Shown here: in pieces, positions 25,527 to 34,933 of the stretch | Numbering within the stretch: the stretch's first letter is position 1 | Layout of the letters: every line of letters begins with the position of its first letter | NCBI RefSeq assembly: GCF_965204935.1 | Contig: NZ_CBDBFO010000002.1 | DNA length: 64,000 nucleotides | DNA from: Hoeflea_A sp965204935 | Lineage (GTDB): Bacteria; Pseudomonadota; Alphaproteobacteria; Rhizobiales; Rhizobiaceae | Reading direction: 5' to 3' (one strand) | Translations under genes and position numbers: made by a program | Notes under the pieces: model-generated | Seen by the model: only the letters and a program-made list of their open reading frames with translations | The model's database searches: none | What the model was told of the DNA's origin: nothing

Positions 25527-26486
25527 ATGGGTTTGATGCTCAAGGGCGCATATCTGGAAGACGATCCGCAGCCGGATACGGCGCAGGACGGAGAATTCCG
25601 GCGCGCCAAAAGCACGATCCGAAACTGGATAACCGGCGACGGATCCGCAGGTCCCGTAGGCGAGGGCGGTTTCGGGGCTGAAAGCGGACGCTATCATCTT
25701 TTCCTGGCATGGAATTGCCCCTGGGCGCACCGGGCACTGCTTGCCTGCCTTTTCAAAGGGCTGCAGAATGATATCGGAGCATCTTTTGCCGCGCCGCGCC
25801 GCACCGCTGATGGCTGGGTGTTTGAGGAAGACGGGGAGTTTGCGGATCCTGTATTCGGTGCAAAGGCACTGCATGAGATCTATGCGCGCGTCGAACCGGC
25901 TTACACGGGCCGGGTGACTGTCCCTGTCCTGTGGGATCTTGAGCGCGGCCTGGCCGTCAGCAATGAATCGGCCGACATCGTCCGCATGCTCGACCAGTCC
26001 TTCGATGGCGGCCTTCGGCTGTTTCCGGATGATCTTGCCGAAAACATAGAGAGCTGGAACGAGCGCATCTACAACACGGTCAACAATGGCGTTTACCGCG
26101 CAGGTTTCGCCCGCACGCAGGAGGCCTATGACCGTGCTGTTGCGGAGGTGTTTGAAACGCTGGACCTGATCGAGCGGCAACTGGACGAAACGCGCTTTCT
26201 TGCCGGCGATGTGTTTACCGAAGCGGACTTGCGTCTTTTCCCGACACTCGCCAGGTTTGATGTTGCTTATCACTACGCGTTCAAATGCAACATCAGGCGC
26301 CTTCAGGACTATCCGAACCTTTGGGCCTATGCGCGCGCCATCTATCAGATGCCGGGCGTGGCAGATACGGTACGCTTCTCGATTTACAAACAGGGTTACT
26401 TTTCGCCCAGTCCGTTGCGCAATCCGCTCGGTATCGTACCAGCGGGTCCGGAGATCGACTGGACCACGCCCCACGGTCGGGCCTGA
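25527..26486 (+). CDS. Glutathionyl-hydroquinone reductase / Xi-class GST
   Basis: 319 residues. The N-terminal thioredoxin-like part has NCPWAHRALL with the catalytic Cys of Xi-class glutathione transferases (YqjG/PcpF type), which reduce glutathionyl-hydroquinones. The helical C-terminal domain runs from about 150, with WNERIYNTVNNGVYRAGFA and the strongly conserved FDVAYHYAFKCN. GGAGG precedes the ATG at 25527. Single gene; it sits next to the sulfide operon but faces away from it, and no direct link is visible. Confidence 0.9.
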   Translation: MGLMLKGAYLEDDPQPDTAQDGEFRRAKSTIRNWITGDGSAGPVGEGGFGAESGRYHLFLAWNCPWAHRALLACLFKGLQNDIGASFAAPRRTADGWVFEEDGEFADPVFGAKALHEIYARVEPAYTGRVTVPVLWDLERGLAVSNESADIVRMLDQSFDGGLRLFPDDLAENIESWNERIYNTVNNGVYRAGFARTQEAYDRAVAEVFETLDLIERQLDETRFLAGDVFTEADLRLFPTLARFDVAYHYAFKCNIRRLQDYPNLWAYARAIYQMPGVADTVRFSIYKQGYFSPSPLRNPLGIVPAGPEIDWTTPHGRA

Positions 26487-26569
26487 ACTGTCGAACCTGC
26501 AAACCCAGTCTTGACTCCAATCCGTTGTATCGTCACACCCTGACCCGGGCATTCGGAATTGGGCAGTCG

Positions 26570-27307
26570 ATGCAAAAACGGGCATTCATCATTCATCTCA
26601 CACGCGCGACGGGTAGAAAGCGGTTTGCCGATGAACTGCTCAGGGCATGCCCGATCGAAGCCGACATTGTCGAGGGAGTGGACGGCAGCGAGCTCGCGCA
26701 GGGCGAGATAGACAAGGTCTACCGTCGCGGTCTTTTTCGCCCGGAATATCCGTTTCGCCTGCGTCCCGCCGAGATCGGCTGTTTCATGAGCCATCGAAAG
26801 TGTTGGAGGCTGATCGCCGAGGGCGGCTTGGACTACGGTCTGGTTTTCGAAGACGACGCCGCGCTGGACCCGGACATCGCAGGGCCGGCAATGGAATTTG
26901 CAGAAAATCACATCGTAGAGGCCGGCTACATCCAGATGCCGGTAAGAAACGTTCCTGACGGTGCGGTCTTGAGTTCCGAGAGTGCCGGAATACAGCTGAT
27001 GTCGCCGAAGGTTACACCACTCAGACTCTCCGGACAGTTGATCAGCAGAGCGGCGGCAACGCGCCTGCTTGAAGTCACAGAGACCTTCGATCGACCTGCC
27101 GACACTTTGCTTCAGATGCACTGGGTCACCGGCATCCGGCCGCTGGTTCTTGCGCCTTCCGGCCTTTCGGACCACACCGAGGCCGCCGGCGGCAGCACAA
27201 TCGCGTCCGGAAAGACGATTTTCGAGCGTTTCAGCCGGGAAATCAGACGCTATGCCTACCGCCGCAAAATCGAGCAGCTATCGCATCGGCATCAGGCACC
27301 GGCTTGA
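26570..27307 (+). CDS. Glycosyltransferase family 25 protein
   Basis: 245 residues, GT25 (LPS biosynthesis) type: starts FIIHLTRATGR, then VEGVDGSEL, LRPAEIGCFMSHRKCWRLIAE and the acidic LVFEDDAALDPD, the metal and donor site. The C-terminal part is basic. These enzymes add galactose or similar sugars to surface glycans. It converges with the GT10-like gene three bases away. No signal peptide, as expected for a cytoplasmic enzyme. Confidence 0.85.
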   Translation: MQKRAFIIHLTRATGRKRFADELLRACPIEADIVEGVDGSELAQGEIDKVYRRGLFRPEYPFRLRPAEIGCFMSHRKCWRLIAEGGLDYGLVFEDDAALDPDIAGPAMEFAENHIVEAGYIQMPVRNVPDGAVLSSESAGIQLMSPKVTPLRLSGQLISRAAATRLLEVTETFDRPADTLLQMHWVTGIRPLVLAPSGLSDHTEAAGGSTIASGKTIFERFSREIRRYAYRRKIEQLSHRHQAPA

Positions 27308-27310
27308 AGC

Positions 27311-28159
27311 CTATGCGTTCTGCTTCAGCAACGCCTCTGCGGCATTTGCTTCATAGTCAACATAGGCGAGCGCCCGCTCTCGATTGGCGGCGACCGCCGC
27401 CAGCTTGGAGCCATAAAGTTCAGGCGTCGCCGACTGGATCGCAGCCATGATTTCGGCCGCAGACTGGCAGATCAGCATCCCGTCGGGATCGAAGTAGCGG
27501 TCGATATCCGGGGCGCCCCAATAGATCGGCAGCGTGTCGCAAAGCAGGCTGTCGACAAGCTTCTCGGTAAAATAGCCTTCCTCCCGGCTGTTCTCGATGA
27601 CGACCGAGTAGCGGTAGGGCACAAGCCCATCCTCCTTGCGGTCGATCTGTCGGTAGGCAAGCCCGAGCAGGTCCACGTCCCGGTCGCCGTCCGCGCACCA
27701 TCGCGCGATTTCGTGCCTGAGCCTGTGTCCCTCGAGCTCGGTTTTGGCTGAAGCGATCAAGGACATGTTGCGCTTCTTCTCCAGCGGACCGTCAGATCGT
27801 GGTTCCACCCACGCGCCGCCGAAAGGCATGACGAGCGCGTTTCCGGCCCACCGCGCCATGAAAGGGCGATGCGTGATAATCCGGTGAAACCGTCTTTGAA
27901 GGGCAATCGCAGCCAGATAATTGCGCCGCTGTACGGCAAACGGCTCTGCGATCAGGATAGAGACACGGCATTGCACGCCCGGTCGCGGATCCCAAAAATA
28001 TCCTGATTTCGGATAAAGGAGCAGGTGATCGTCCGCGCCGAGATCACCGACCGTACCTTCCATCTCGACATCGCCGAGCGGCCAGCGCAGCTTACTGACT
28101 GGGACGTCAGCAAGTTTGCCGGTCAGTCTGTGTTGATAAGGCAGGATGCCGATCTTCAT
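27311..28159 (-). CDS. Glycosyltransferase family 10-like (fucosyltransferase fold)
   Basis: 282 residues. The C-terminal half has the GT10 donor-site signature YRYSVVIENSREEGYFTEKLVD followed by LPIYWGAPDIDRYFD. The N-terminal half is less conserved. The sugar could be fucose or another deoxy-sugar; the sequence does not say. Start at 28159; upstream in-frame codons lack an RBS. With the adjacent GT25 gene it suggests decoration of a surface polysaccharide. Confidence 0.8.
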   Translation of the reverse strand: MKIGILPYQHRLTGKLADVPVSKLRWPLGDVEMEGTVGDLGADDHLLLYPKSGYFWDPRPGVQCRVSILIAEPFAVQRRNYLAAIALQRRFHRIITHRPFMARWAGNALVMPFGGAWVEPRSDGPLEKKRNMSLIASAKTELEGHRLRHEIARWCADGDRDVDLLGLAYRQIDRKEDGLVPYRYSVVIENSREEGYFTEKLVDSLLCDTLPIYWGAPDIDRYFDPDGMLICQSAAEIMAAIQSATPELYGSKLAAVAANRERALAYVDYEANAAEALLKQNA

Positions 28160-28271
28160 GGGGACGGTCTCTTCGCGCGGTCGCGAAGGTGTCATACCGG
28201 GAAATGCAGGGACTGCAAGATCATGCCGAAACAAAAACAGCCCTAAAGTCCATGGGCGCTCGACGGCTCCG

Positions 28272-29684
28272 TCATCCGGCCAATTCGCGGCTGTGGCGAT
28301 TGTGCTCCTCTATAACCGGCATCATGTCGAGTGTTGTGATCCGGCCGTCCTCGACCACGATCCTGCCATTGATGACCGTGAAACGCGCGCGTTGCGGTGC
28401 GCAAAACAGCACCGCCGCCACCGGATCGTGCAGGGCGCCGGCGTAGTCGATAGTATTGAGATCCAGCGTGAAGAAATCCGCGCACTTGCCGGTTTCAAGT
28501 GCGCCAATATCGCCGCGGCCGAGAACCGAAGCGCCGCCGATCGTAGCCAGTTCCAGCGCCTGGCGCGCTGTCATCCATTCATGCGTGCGCAAGGGGTGGG
28601 ATTGGGAAAGAAGGAAGTGCTTGCGCGGACCCTCCGGTGGAAGCAGTCCCATCTGCAGGCGCGAAAGAAGCATCGCCTGGCGCGCCTCAAGCAACATGTT
28701 CGAAGAATCATTGCTGGCTGATCCATCAACGCCGAGCCCGACCTTTACGCCCGCGTGTAGATATTTCTTGATCGGCGCGATGCCGGATGCAAGCCGCATG
28801 TTCGAGCACGGGCAATGGGCGGCACCGCATCCGCTACGCGCAAACTTGCCGATCTCGTCATCGTCGACATGGATCGCGTGGGCGAACCACACATCATTGC
28901 CAAGCCATCCGAGATCCTCCATCCAGTCGACCGGCCGCTTGCCGAAGCGCTCAAGCGTGTAGCGCTCCTCGTCAAGCGTCTCGCACAAGTGGGTGTGCAG
29001 CATCACTTTCTTGTCGCGGGCAAGCGTAGCGGTTTCGCGTAGCAGGTCTTCGGATACGGAAAAGGGAGAGCAGGGCGCAAGAACGATGCGGGTCATCGCA
29101 CCGTGCCCGGCATCATGATAACGGTCGACCACCCTGATGCAGTCGTCGAGAATGGCGTCTTCCTCCTCGACACAATCATCTGGCGGCAGACCGCCCTTCG
29201 ATTCGCCAAGCGACATCGAACCGCGGCTTGCGTGGAATCGAACGCCGAGATCCGCGGCGGCCTCGATGAGGAAATCCACCTTGTTGCCGCTGCGGAAGAG
29301 ATAGGAATGGTCGAATACGGTCGTACAGCCTGAAAGAGCAAGTTCTCCGAGGCCGATCAGGGCACTGGTCCGCGACGCCTCGGGATGGGTCTTGGCCCAG
29401 ATGCGGTAGTGAGCCTGCAGCCACGGAAACAGGTTGTTGTCCTGGGCGGCCGGCAGGTTGCGTGTCAGGGTTTGATTGAGATGGTGATGCGTGTTGACGA
29501 ATCCCGGCAGCACGATCTGTCCGCTTGCATCGATAATTCTGTCTGCTTCCGATGGCAGGACGTCGCTTGACCCGACCGCCTTGATGATCCCGTCTTCGGC
29601 GTAAAGACCGCTCCCGGCCAGTTCCCGACGGTCCCGATCCATTGTCACCAGCATGTCGGCATTTTTTACAAGCAGCGAAGCCAT
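28272..29684 (-). CDS. 8-oxoguanine deaminase (amidohydrolase)
   Basis: 470 residues, amidohydrolase of the ATZ/TRZ-like cluster. Zn ligands: FVNTHHHL, HTHLCETL, FAHAIHVDDDE and the Asp in GLGVDGSASND. The segment ASRGSMSLGESKGGLPPD is typical of 8-oxoguanine deaminases, which turn the oxidised base into urate. Start at 29684 after a purine-rich run; an ORF extension to 29762 looks non-coding. It stands alone and faces the dehydratase gene; possibly a purine salvage or oxidative damage function. Confidence 0.85.
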   Translation of the reverse strand: MASLLVKNADMLVTMDRDRRELAGSGLYAEDGIIKAVGSSDVLPSEADRIIDASGQIVLPGFVNTHHHLNQTLTRNLPAAQDNNLFPWLQAHYRIWAKTHPEASRTSALIGLGELALSGCTTVFDHSYLFRSGNKVDFLIEAAADLGVRFHASRGSMSLGESKGGLPPDDCVEEEDAILDDCIRVVDRYHDAGHGAMTRIVLAPCSPFSVSEDLLRETATLARDKKVMLHTHLCETLDEERYTLERFGKRPVDWMEDLGWLGNDVWFAHAIHVDDDEIGKFARSGCGAAHCPCSNMRLASGIAPIKKYLHAGVKVGLGVDGSASNDSSNMLLEARQAMLLSRLQMGLLPPEGPRKHFLLSQSHPLRTHEWMTARQALELATIGGASVLGRGDIGALETGKCADFFTLDLNTIDYAGALHDPVAAVLFCAPQRARFTVINGRIVVEDGRITTLDMMPVIEEHNRHSRELAG

Positions 29685-29889
29685 TTCTTTCTCCGTCTGG
29701 AACCCGTCGGATGATGATCTCCGCCCGATCTTAGCGGTTGCTCGGCTCAGTTCCATTGCCACTGACGCGAAACACTTTCAATTCAATGATTTCGTATAAT
29801 GAAACCAAGTCTCTTTATTCGGATTATTTGCTGGTATTGGAAATAGCGGATAGGTAAGGAATGGCTGCGAACAGGCAATGGAGCGAGCG

Positions 29890-31692
29890 ATGGGCAGTGG
29901 CGGTGCAAGCAAACGGCGCAGGCTGAGATCACAGGAATGGTTCGACAATCCGGACAATCCGGACATGACCGCGCTCTACCTGGAACGCTATCTCAACTAC
30001 GGGCTCACCCGAGAGGAATTGCAGTCCGGTAAGCCGATTATCGGCATCGCCCAGACGGGTTCGGACCTGTCGCCGTGCAACCGGCCCCATCTTGAGCTTG
30101 CGAACCGGGTTCGCGAGGGCATTCGCGAGGCCGGTGGAATTGCGATCGAGTTTCCCGTTCACCCGATCCAGGAAACCGGAAAAAGGCCGACGGCTTCGCT
30201 TGACCGCAATCTTGCCTATCTCGGGCTGGTCGAGGTGCTTTACGGCTATCCTCTCGATGGCGTGGTTCTCACCACCGGATGCGACAAGACGACACCGGCC
30301 TGCCTAATGGCCGCCGCGACAGTTGATCTACCGGCTATCGTGCTGACGGGCGGGCCGATGCTCAATGGCTGGTTCCACGGTGAGCGCGTCGGATCGGGCA
30401 CGGTCGTCTGGAAGGCTCGGGAGCTCCTGTCCGAGGGCAAGATCGACTACGACACCTTCATCGAAATGGTATCGGACTCTGCACCCTCGATCGGCTATTG
30501 CAACACGATGGGCACCGCGACGACAATGAACACGCTGGCGGAGGCGCTCGGCATGTCGCTGCCGGGCTGTGCGTCGATACCGGCGCCGTATCGCGAGCGT
30601 GGGCAGATTGCCTATCGCACCGGCAAGCGTATCGTTGCGATGGTCCATGAAGACCAGAAGCCCTCCGACATCATGACCCGCGAAGCCTTCGAAAATGTGA
30701 TCACCGTCAATTCCGCGATCGGCGGGTCGACCAATGCGCCGATCCATATCAACGCAATCGCCCGTCATGTCGGTGTGCCGCTTTCACTCAGCGACTGGGA
30801 AGAGCGCGGCCTCAATGTCCCGTTGATCGTCAATCTGCAGCCGGCCGGGGAATATCTCGGCGAAGACTTTCATCGCGCCGGAGGCGCCCCCGCGGTGATC
30901 GGCGAACTGATACGCCATGGCCTGATCCATGAAGATGCGGTCACCGCGAATGGACACTCGATCGGGGACAATTGCCGTGGTGCGGTGATCGAGAACAGCG
31001 ACGTTATCCGCGATTTCGACAATGCGCTGAAAAAACAGGCCGGGTTCAAGGTCATGCGCGGCAACATCTTTGACGCCGCTGTCATGAAGCTGAGCGTGAT
31101 CTCCGAAACCTTCCGGGAGCGCTATCTGTCCGATCCGCAGCATCCGCAGCAATTCGAGGGCAGGGCGGTCGTGTTTGACGGCCCGGAGGACTACCATCAC
31201 CGCATTGACGATCCGGCGCTCGGGATTGATGAGAACTGCATCCTGTTCATGCGCGGCGCCGGCCCGATCGGTTACCCCGGGGCAGCGGAGGTCGTGAACA
31301 TGCGTGCCCCGGACTACCTGCTCAAGAAAGGCATCCGCGAACTTCCCTGCATCGGGGACGGCCGGCAATCCGGGACGTCGGGTTCGCCCTCTATCCTGAA
31401 CGCCTCCCCCGAAGCCGCTTCCGGCGGCAATCTGGCTTTGCTGAAAACCGATGACCGGGTCCGCATAGACCTTGCGGCCGGGACCGTCGATATGCTGGTC
31501 GGTGAACAGGAGATCGAGCGCCGCCGCTCCGAGCTTGAGGCTGCCGGCGGATACGATTATCCGACATCGCAAACGCCGTGGCAGGAATTGCAACGCGCTG
31601 ACGTCGACCAGCTTTCTGACGGAATGGTCCTCAAGAGTGCCGTGAAGTATCAGCGCATCGCATCAAAGGGACTGCCGCGCGACAATCACTAG
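29890..31692 (+). CDS. IlvD/Edd-family sugar-acid dehydratase
   Basis: About 600 residues. The three iron-sulfur cysteines of the family are seen in DLSPCNRP, TTGCDKTTPACLM and GYCNTMGTA, and the C-terminal part has GDGRQSGTSGSPSILNASPEAA. Length and the DNPDNPD...YLNYGL start fit sugar-acid dehydratases (arabinonate or xylonate type) more than branched-chain IlvD. GGAG six bases before 29890 favours that start over the ATG at 29878. No sugar transporter or dehydrogenase gene lies next to it, so the substrate is open. Confidence 0.8.
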   Translation: MGSGGASKRRRLRSQEWFDNPDNPDMTALYLERYLNYGLTREELQSGKPIIGIAQTGSDLSPCNRPHLELANRVREGIREAGGIAIEFPVHPIQETGKRPTASLDRNLAYLGLVEVLYGYPLDGVVLTTGCDKTTPACLMAAATVDLPAIVLTGGPMLNGWFHGERVGSGTVVWKARELLSEGKIDYDTFIEMVSDSAPSIGYCNTMGTATTMNTLAEALGMSLPGCASIPAPYRERGQIAYRTGKRIVAMVHEDQKPSDIMTREAFENVITVNSAIGGSTNAPIHINAIARHVGVPLSLSDWEERGLNVPLIVNLQPAGEYLGEDFHRAGGAPAVIGELIRHGLIHEDAVTANGHSIGDNCRGAVIENSDVIRDFDNALKKQAGFKVMRGNIFDAAVMKLSVISETFRERYLSDPQHPQQFEGRAVVFDGPEDYHHRIDDPALGIDENCILFMRGAGPIGYPGAAEVVNMRAPDYLLKKGIRELPCIGDGRQSGTSGSPSILNASPEAASGGNLALLKTDDRVRIDLAAGTVDMLVGEQEIERRRSELEAAGGYDYPTSQTPWQELQRADVDQLSDGMVLKSAVKYQRIASKGLPRDNH

Positions 31693-31715
31693 ATCTGTTT
31701 TTTTGGCGGATTGAT

Positions 31716-32630
31716 TCAGGCCTTGTCGGCGTCGCGCAGGAACGCCGCGATGACCTTCGGCAATTCGCCGACGTGAAGCAATGGGGCGTGACCCTGACCG
31801 GGCGCGGTGTGGCAAAGCATGTCCGGGTTGCGGCTGCTCATTTCATCGACGGTCGCCTGCGACAGAAGTGATGAATTCTCGCCGCGGATCGCCAGCAGCG
31901 GAATGTTGCGCAGACCGTCAAATTGAGGCCAGGCCGTTGGCAGCGGAACATTCAGGTCAACGGCGTGCAGCATTTCGATCAGCGCCGGATCAAAGCGACC
32001 GACAACCTTGCCGTCCTTTTCCTCGAAACTGGCCGCTGCCAGGTCGCGCCAGTCCTGATTGGACAGAGCGCTGAAGGCGGCGCCTTGAAGGTTCTTCAGC
32101 GTTTCGGCGACCTGCAGCAGGTTCGCCGGCTCCTTGATGCGGTCGTGGTAGGCCATGATCTGGGCAAGACCCGCGCCCTCGATCACCGGACCGGCATCGT
32201 TGAGGATGGCTGCGCTCATGATGCCCGGACGCATCGCGGCAAGGACATGAATGATGAGTGCGCCGCGGGAGGTTCCGATGAAGGCTGCGTGTTTGACCGC
32301 CAGCGCCGCACAGCCGGATAGCACGTCTTCGGCTTCAATCTGGATATTGTAGTTGCTCTTGTGCTTGTCCCAATCCGACAGGCCACGGCCCCGGTAATCG
32401 AAACTCACAACGCGGCGCGGCGCGGCTTCGCTTCGCGACAGGATCAGCGCAAGATCATGAAAATCAGCACCGTTGCGTGTCAGACCGGGCAGGCAAACGA
32501 CCGTCGCGTGTTGCTCCGTTCCAGGCCGTCCGCGTCCGTAGTCGCGGGCGGCAAGCTTTGTTCCGTCGCTGGCAGAAAAATAGACCTGCTCGAAACCGGG
32601 CTCGATGCGTGTTGCAACCCTATCGTCCAT
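31716..32630 (-). CDS. Alpha/beta hydrolase
   Basis: 304 residues. Oxyanion region VVCLPGLTRNGADF, then FDYRGRGLSDWD, nucleophile elbow GTSRGAL, and the late His in GQGHAPLL. It belongs to a group of Rhizobiales hydrolases of unknown substrate. Converges with the dehydratase gene 24 bases away. No signal peptide. Confidence 0.85.
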   Translation of the reverse strand: MDDRVATRIEPGFEQVYFSASDGTKLAARDYGRGRPGTEQHATVVCLPGLTRNGADFHDLALILSRSEAAPRRVVSFDYRGRGLSDWDKHKSNYNIQIEAEDVLSGCAALAVKHAAFIGTSRGALIIHVLAAMRPGIMSAAILNDAGPVIEGAGLAQIMAYHDRIKEPANLLQVAETLKNLQGAAFSALSNQDWRDLAAASFEEKDGKVVGRFDPALIEMLHAVDLNVPLPTAWPQFDGLRNIPLLAIRGENSSLLSQATVDEMSSRNPDMLCHTAPGQGHAPLLHVGELPKVIAAFLRDADKA

Positions 32631-32781
32631 CTCAGACCTTCCGGAGATTGTCCCCTTTGTTGGTCAGATACGGCATCCGAGCGCCAAATCAAAGCCGCAG
32701 CTTATCAATTACCAACACGGGCAGTCACCGACGGCACCGGATTTCAGTCGTGATTTGCACGGACGACGGGCAGCGGCGGGA

Positions 32782-34857
32782 TCAGCGCCGTCCGTAACGC
32801 AGGTCCGAGACAATGTTGGAGGACTGGCCCAAACGGACCTTGTAGACCTGGTAGTTTTCCATCACCCGCTGGACGTAGTTGCGCGTCTCCGTAAACGGAA
32901 TATTTTCCACCCAGTCAACGACAAAGTCGATCGGTTTTCCGCGTGGATCGCCATACTTCTCGATCCACTGGCGAGAGCGGCTTGCGCCGGCATTGTAGGC
33001 GATGAAGGTCAGGACATAGGAACCGTCAAAATCCGAGATATGCTGACCGAGATAGTGAGCGCCCAGGGTCGCATTATAGGCGGCGTCGCGGGTCAGCTTG
33101 GCTTTTGAATAGGCGATGCCGTGTTTCCTTGCGACCGATTTTGCTGTGGTCGGCAGCAGTTGCAGCAGACCCCTGGCGTTGGCTTTTGAAACAGCAGCCT
33201 TGTCAAAGGCGCTTTCCTGCCGTGCGATCGCGTAAGCGAGTGCCTTGCCGGATCCCGAGATGTTCGCATTTGCCGGAATGACACCGGTCGGGAAGGCCAG
33301 TGCGGCAACGTTGAGACCGCGATGAAAAGCGATCTTGCCGACCTGAAGGGAAAGACGGTGCTCGCCCTTTTTTTCGGCCATTGCCGCCAGTATCGCGAGT
33401 TCGCCCGGGCTTGTCAGTTCGCGTGCCAGGGCAATGTAGAGCGCCTTGGCGCGGTGCGCGTGGCCGGTCTCGGTCAGGCGATGGATCGCCCGTACGGCAT
33501 GGCGTCCTGCGAAATGCGTGCGTTCCGTTGCGGTTGGTGAGGGATAGCGTACGTTCAATCCCTTCTGGTTGATCCGGGCCGCTGCAAGCTGCCCGTAAAA
33601 AGTGGCCGAATACTTGGCGGCCTGTGCAAAATAGTCTCTGGCCTTGCCTGGGCCACCTGCTTCTGCCGCCCGGCCGAGCCAGTAGTAGCTGCGCGAAAGG
33701 GAGACCGGCCGTGTCGCCGTCTGGAGCGCTCTTTGAAAATGAGCGGCAGCGGTCTTGCCGTCATTGGACAGCCGCAACGCGTACCAGCCGGCGTGCCATT
33801 CGGATGCGATAATATCGGCGGGTCTGCTGGAGACATGGTGTGCTGTGAGACGGTAGGCTGTTCTGAGGTCACCCTTGTCGGCGAGCGCCCGCGACACGAT
33901 GCGTGTTTCCACCCACCATTCATGGGTGTTGACCAGCACATCGGGATCACGCGGCGCCTGCAGCAGCAATTGTGCCGCCGTATCGAAGTTCTTCTTGCGG
34001 CGGTGATAGGCAATGCGCGCAAAAAGGTAACTGGGGTCCTTTTGCCAGCTCGGGTGGACCGCCTTGATCAGCTTGGCTGCATTCGAACTCTTGCGGATCA
34101 CCGCCGCACGCGCCTTGAACAGCGATTGTGCGTTGGCAAGCGCGTCGACCCGGTCTGCCTGGGTTATGCGATCGCGATAAAGCAGCATATCCATGCGGCG
34201 CTTGTGATCGGCCCGCGTCAGCAGGCCGGAGAATTCTTTCAGGACCTGCGATTCGATCCTCTTGTCCAGGACTTCAGTGCGCCAGACCGGCGCGATGACC
34301 GCGGCGGCCTTGGTTTTTTGACCTGTCGCTGAAAGGGCCCGCGCCAACGCGATCGCACCTTCCACGGTTTCCGGCTTTGAGGAACCGAAAGCGGTGATCA
34401 CCTGCTTGGGTGTCGCGCCCTCGCGTGACAAAGCGCGCTCCGACTTCTGTCTGAGCACTTCAAGGCCGGGCCAGTGTGCGAGTTCAACAGCCGCGGCTGC
34501 GATCTCTGATGATGGGACGCCCCTGGCACCCGAGATCGCGATGGCCCATGTCAGCACCTCGCGGTCGAGCGATCCTCGCGGAAGACTGTCGCGAATGGAC
34601 CGTGCCGTTTTGATCTCGTCATCCGAAAGGGCATCCAGACCGCGCTTGAGCTGACCGGATTTCTGGGAAGGGTTGCTGACCCGGTGAACGGAGGCCGTCA
34701 CATCCTTCGGCGAGACAGCATTGTTGGCGTATTGCTGCGGTCCCGGACGCGATTTCGGCAATGGCACCTTTGACAGGCTGATCTCGGCGCTGGCCGATTG
34801 AACGGCGCCGAAGCACATGGAAGTTGCCAGCAATGTCGTGAACGCCAGTCTGAACAT
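32782..34857 (-). CDS. slt: Soluble lytic murein transglycosylase
   Basis: 691 residues, an Slt70-type enzyme that cuts peptidoglycan in the periplasm. Signal peptide MFRLAFTTLLATSMCFGAVQSASA. A long helical ring (residues about 60-480) precedes the catalytic domain with ARQESAFDKAAVS (the Glu), ARGLLQLLPTTAKSVA, and TFIAYNAGASRSRQWI. In Rhizobiales this gene stands next to dapA, as here. IS copy 2 begins 76 bases upstream of its start, so part of its promoter region may be displaced. Confidence 0.92.
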   Translation of the reverse strand: MFRLAFTTLLATSMCFGAVQSASAEISLSKVPLPKSRPGPQQYANNAVSPKDVTASVHRVSNPSQKSGQLKRGLDALSDDEIKTARSIRDSLPRGSLDREVLTWAIAISGARGVPSSEIAAAAVELAHWPGLEVLRQKSERALSREGATPKQVITAFGSSKPETVEGAIALARALSATGQKTKAAAVIAPVWRTEVLDKRIESQVLKEFSGLLTRADHKRRMDMLLYRDRITQADRVDALANAQSLFKARAAVIRKSSNAAKLIKAVHPSWQKDPSYLFARIAYHRRKKNFDTAAQLLLQAPRDPDVLVNTHEWWVETRIVSRALADKGDLRTAYRLTAHHVSSRPADIIASEWHAGWYALRLSNDGKTAAAHFQRALQTATRPVSLSRSYYWLGRAAEAGGPGKARDYFAQAAKYSATFYGQLAAARINQKGLNVRYPSPTATERTHFAGRHAVRAIHRLTETGHAHRAKALYIALARELTSPGELAILAAMAEKKGEHRLSLQVGKIAFHRGLNVAALAFPTGVIPANANISGSGKALAYAIARQESAFDKAAVSKANARGLLQLLPTTAKSVARKHGIAYSKAKLTRDAAYNATLGAHYLGQHISDFDGSYVLTFIAYNAGASRSRQWIEKYGDPRGKPIDFVVDWVENIPFTETRNYVQRVMENYQVYKVRLGQSSNIVSDLRYGRR

Positions 34858-34933
34858 CAGAGCATTATCCCTTCAAATTGGGCGGAAATCAGCCCGCGCA
34901 GCGAAACCAGTGTGTTTGCATGGCCGTCTCTCA

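Noticed and set aside
25326..26585. 419-codon ORF on the - strand
   Set aside because: It is antisense to the well-supported glutathione transferase gene and matches no family.
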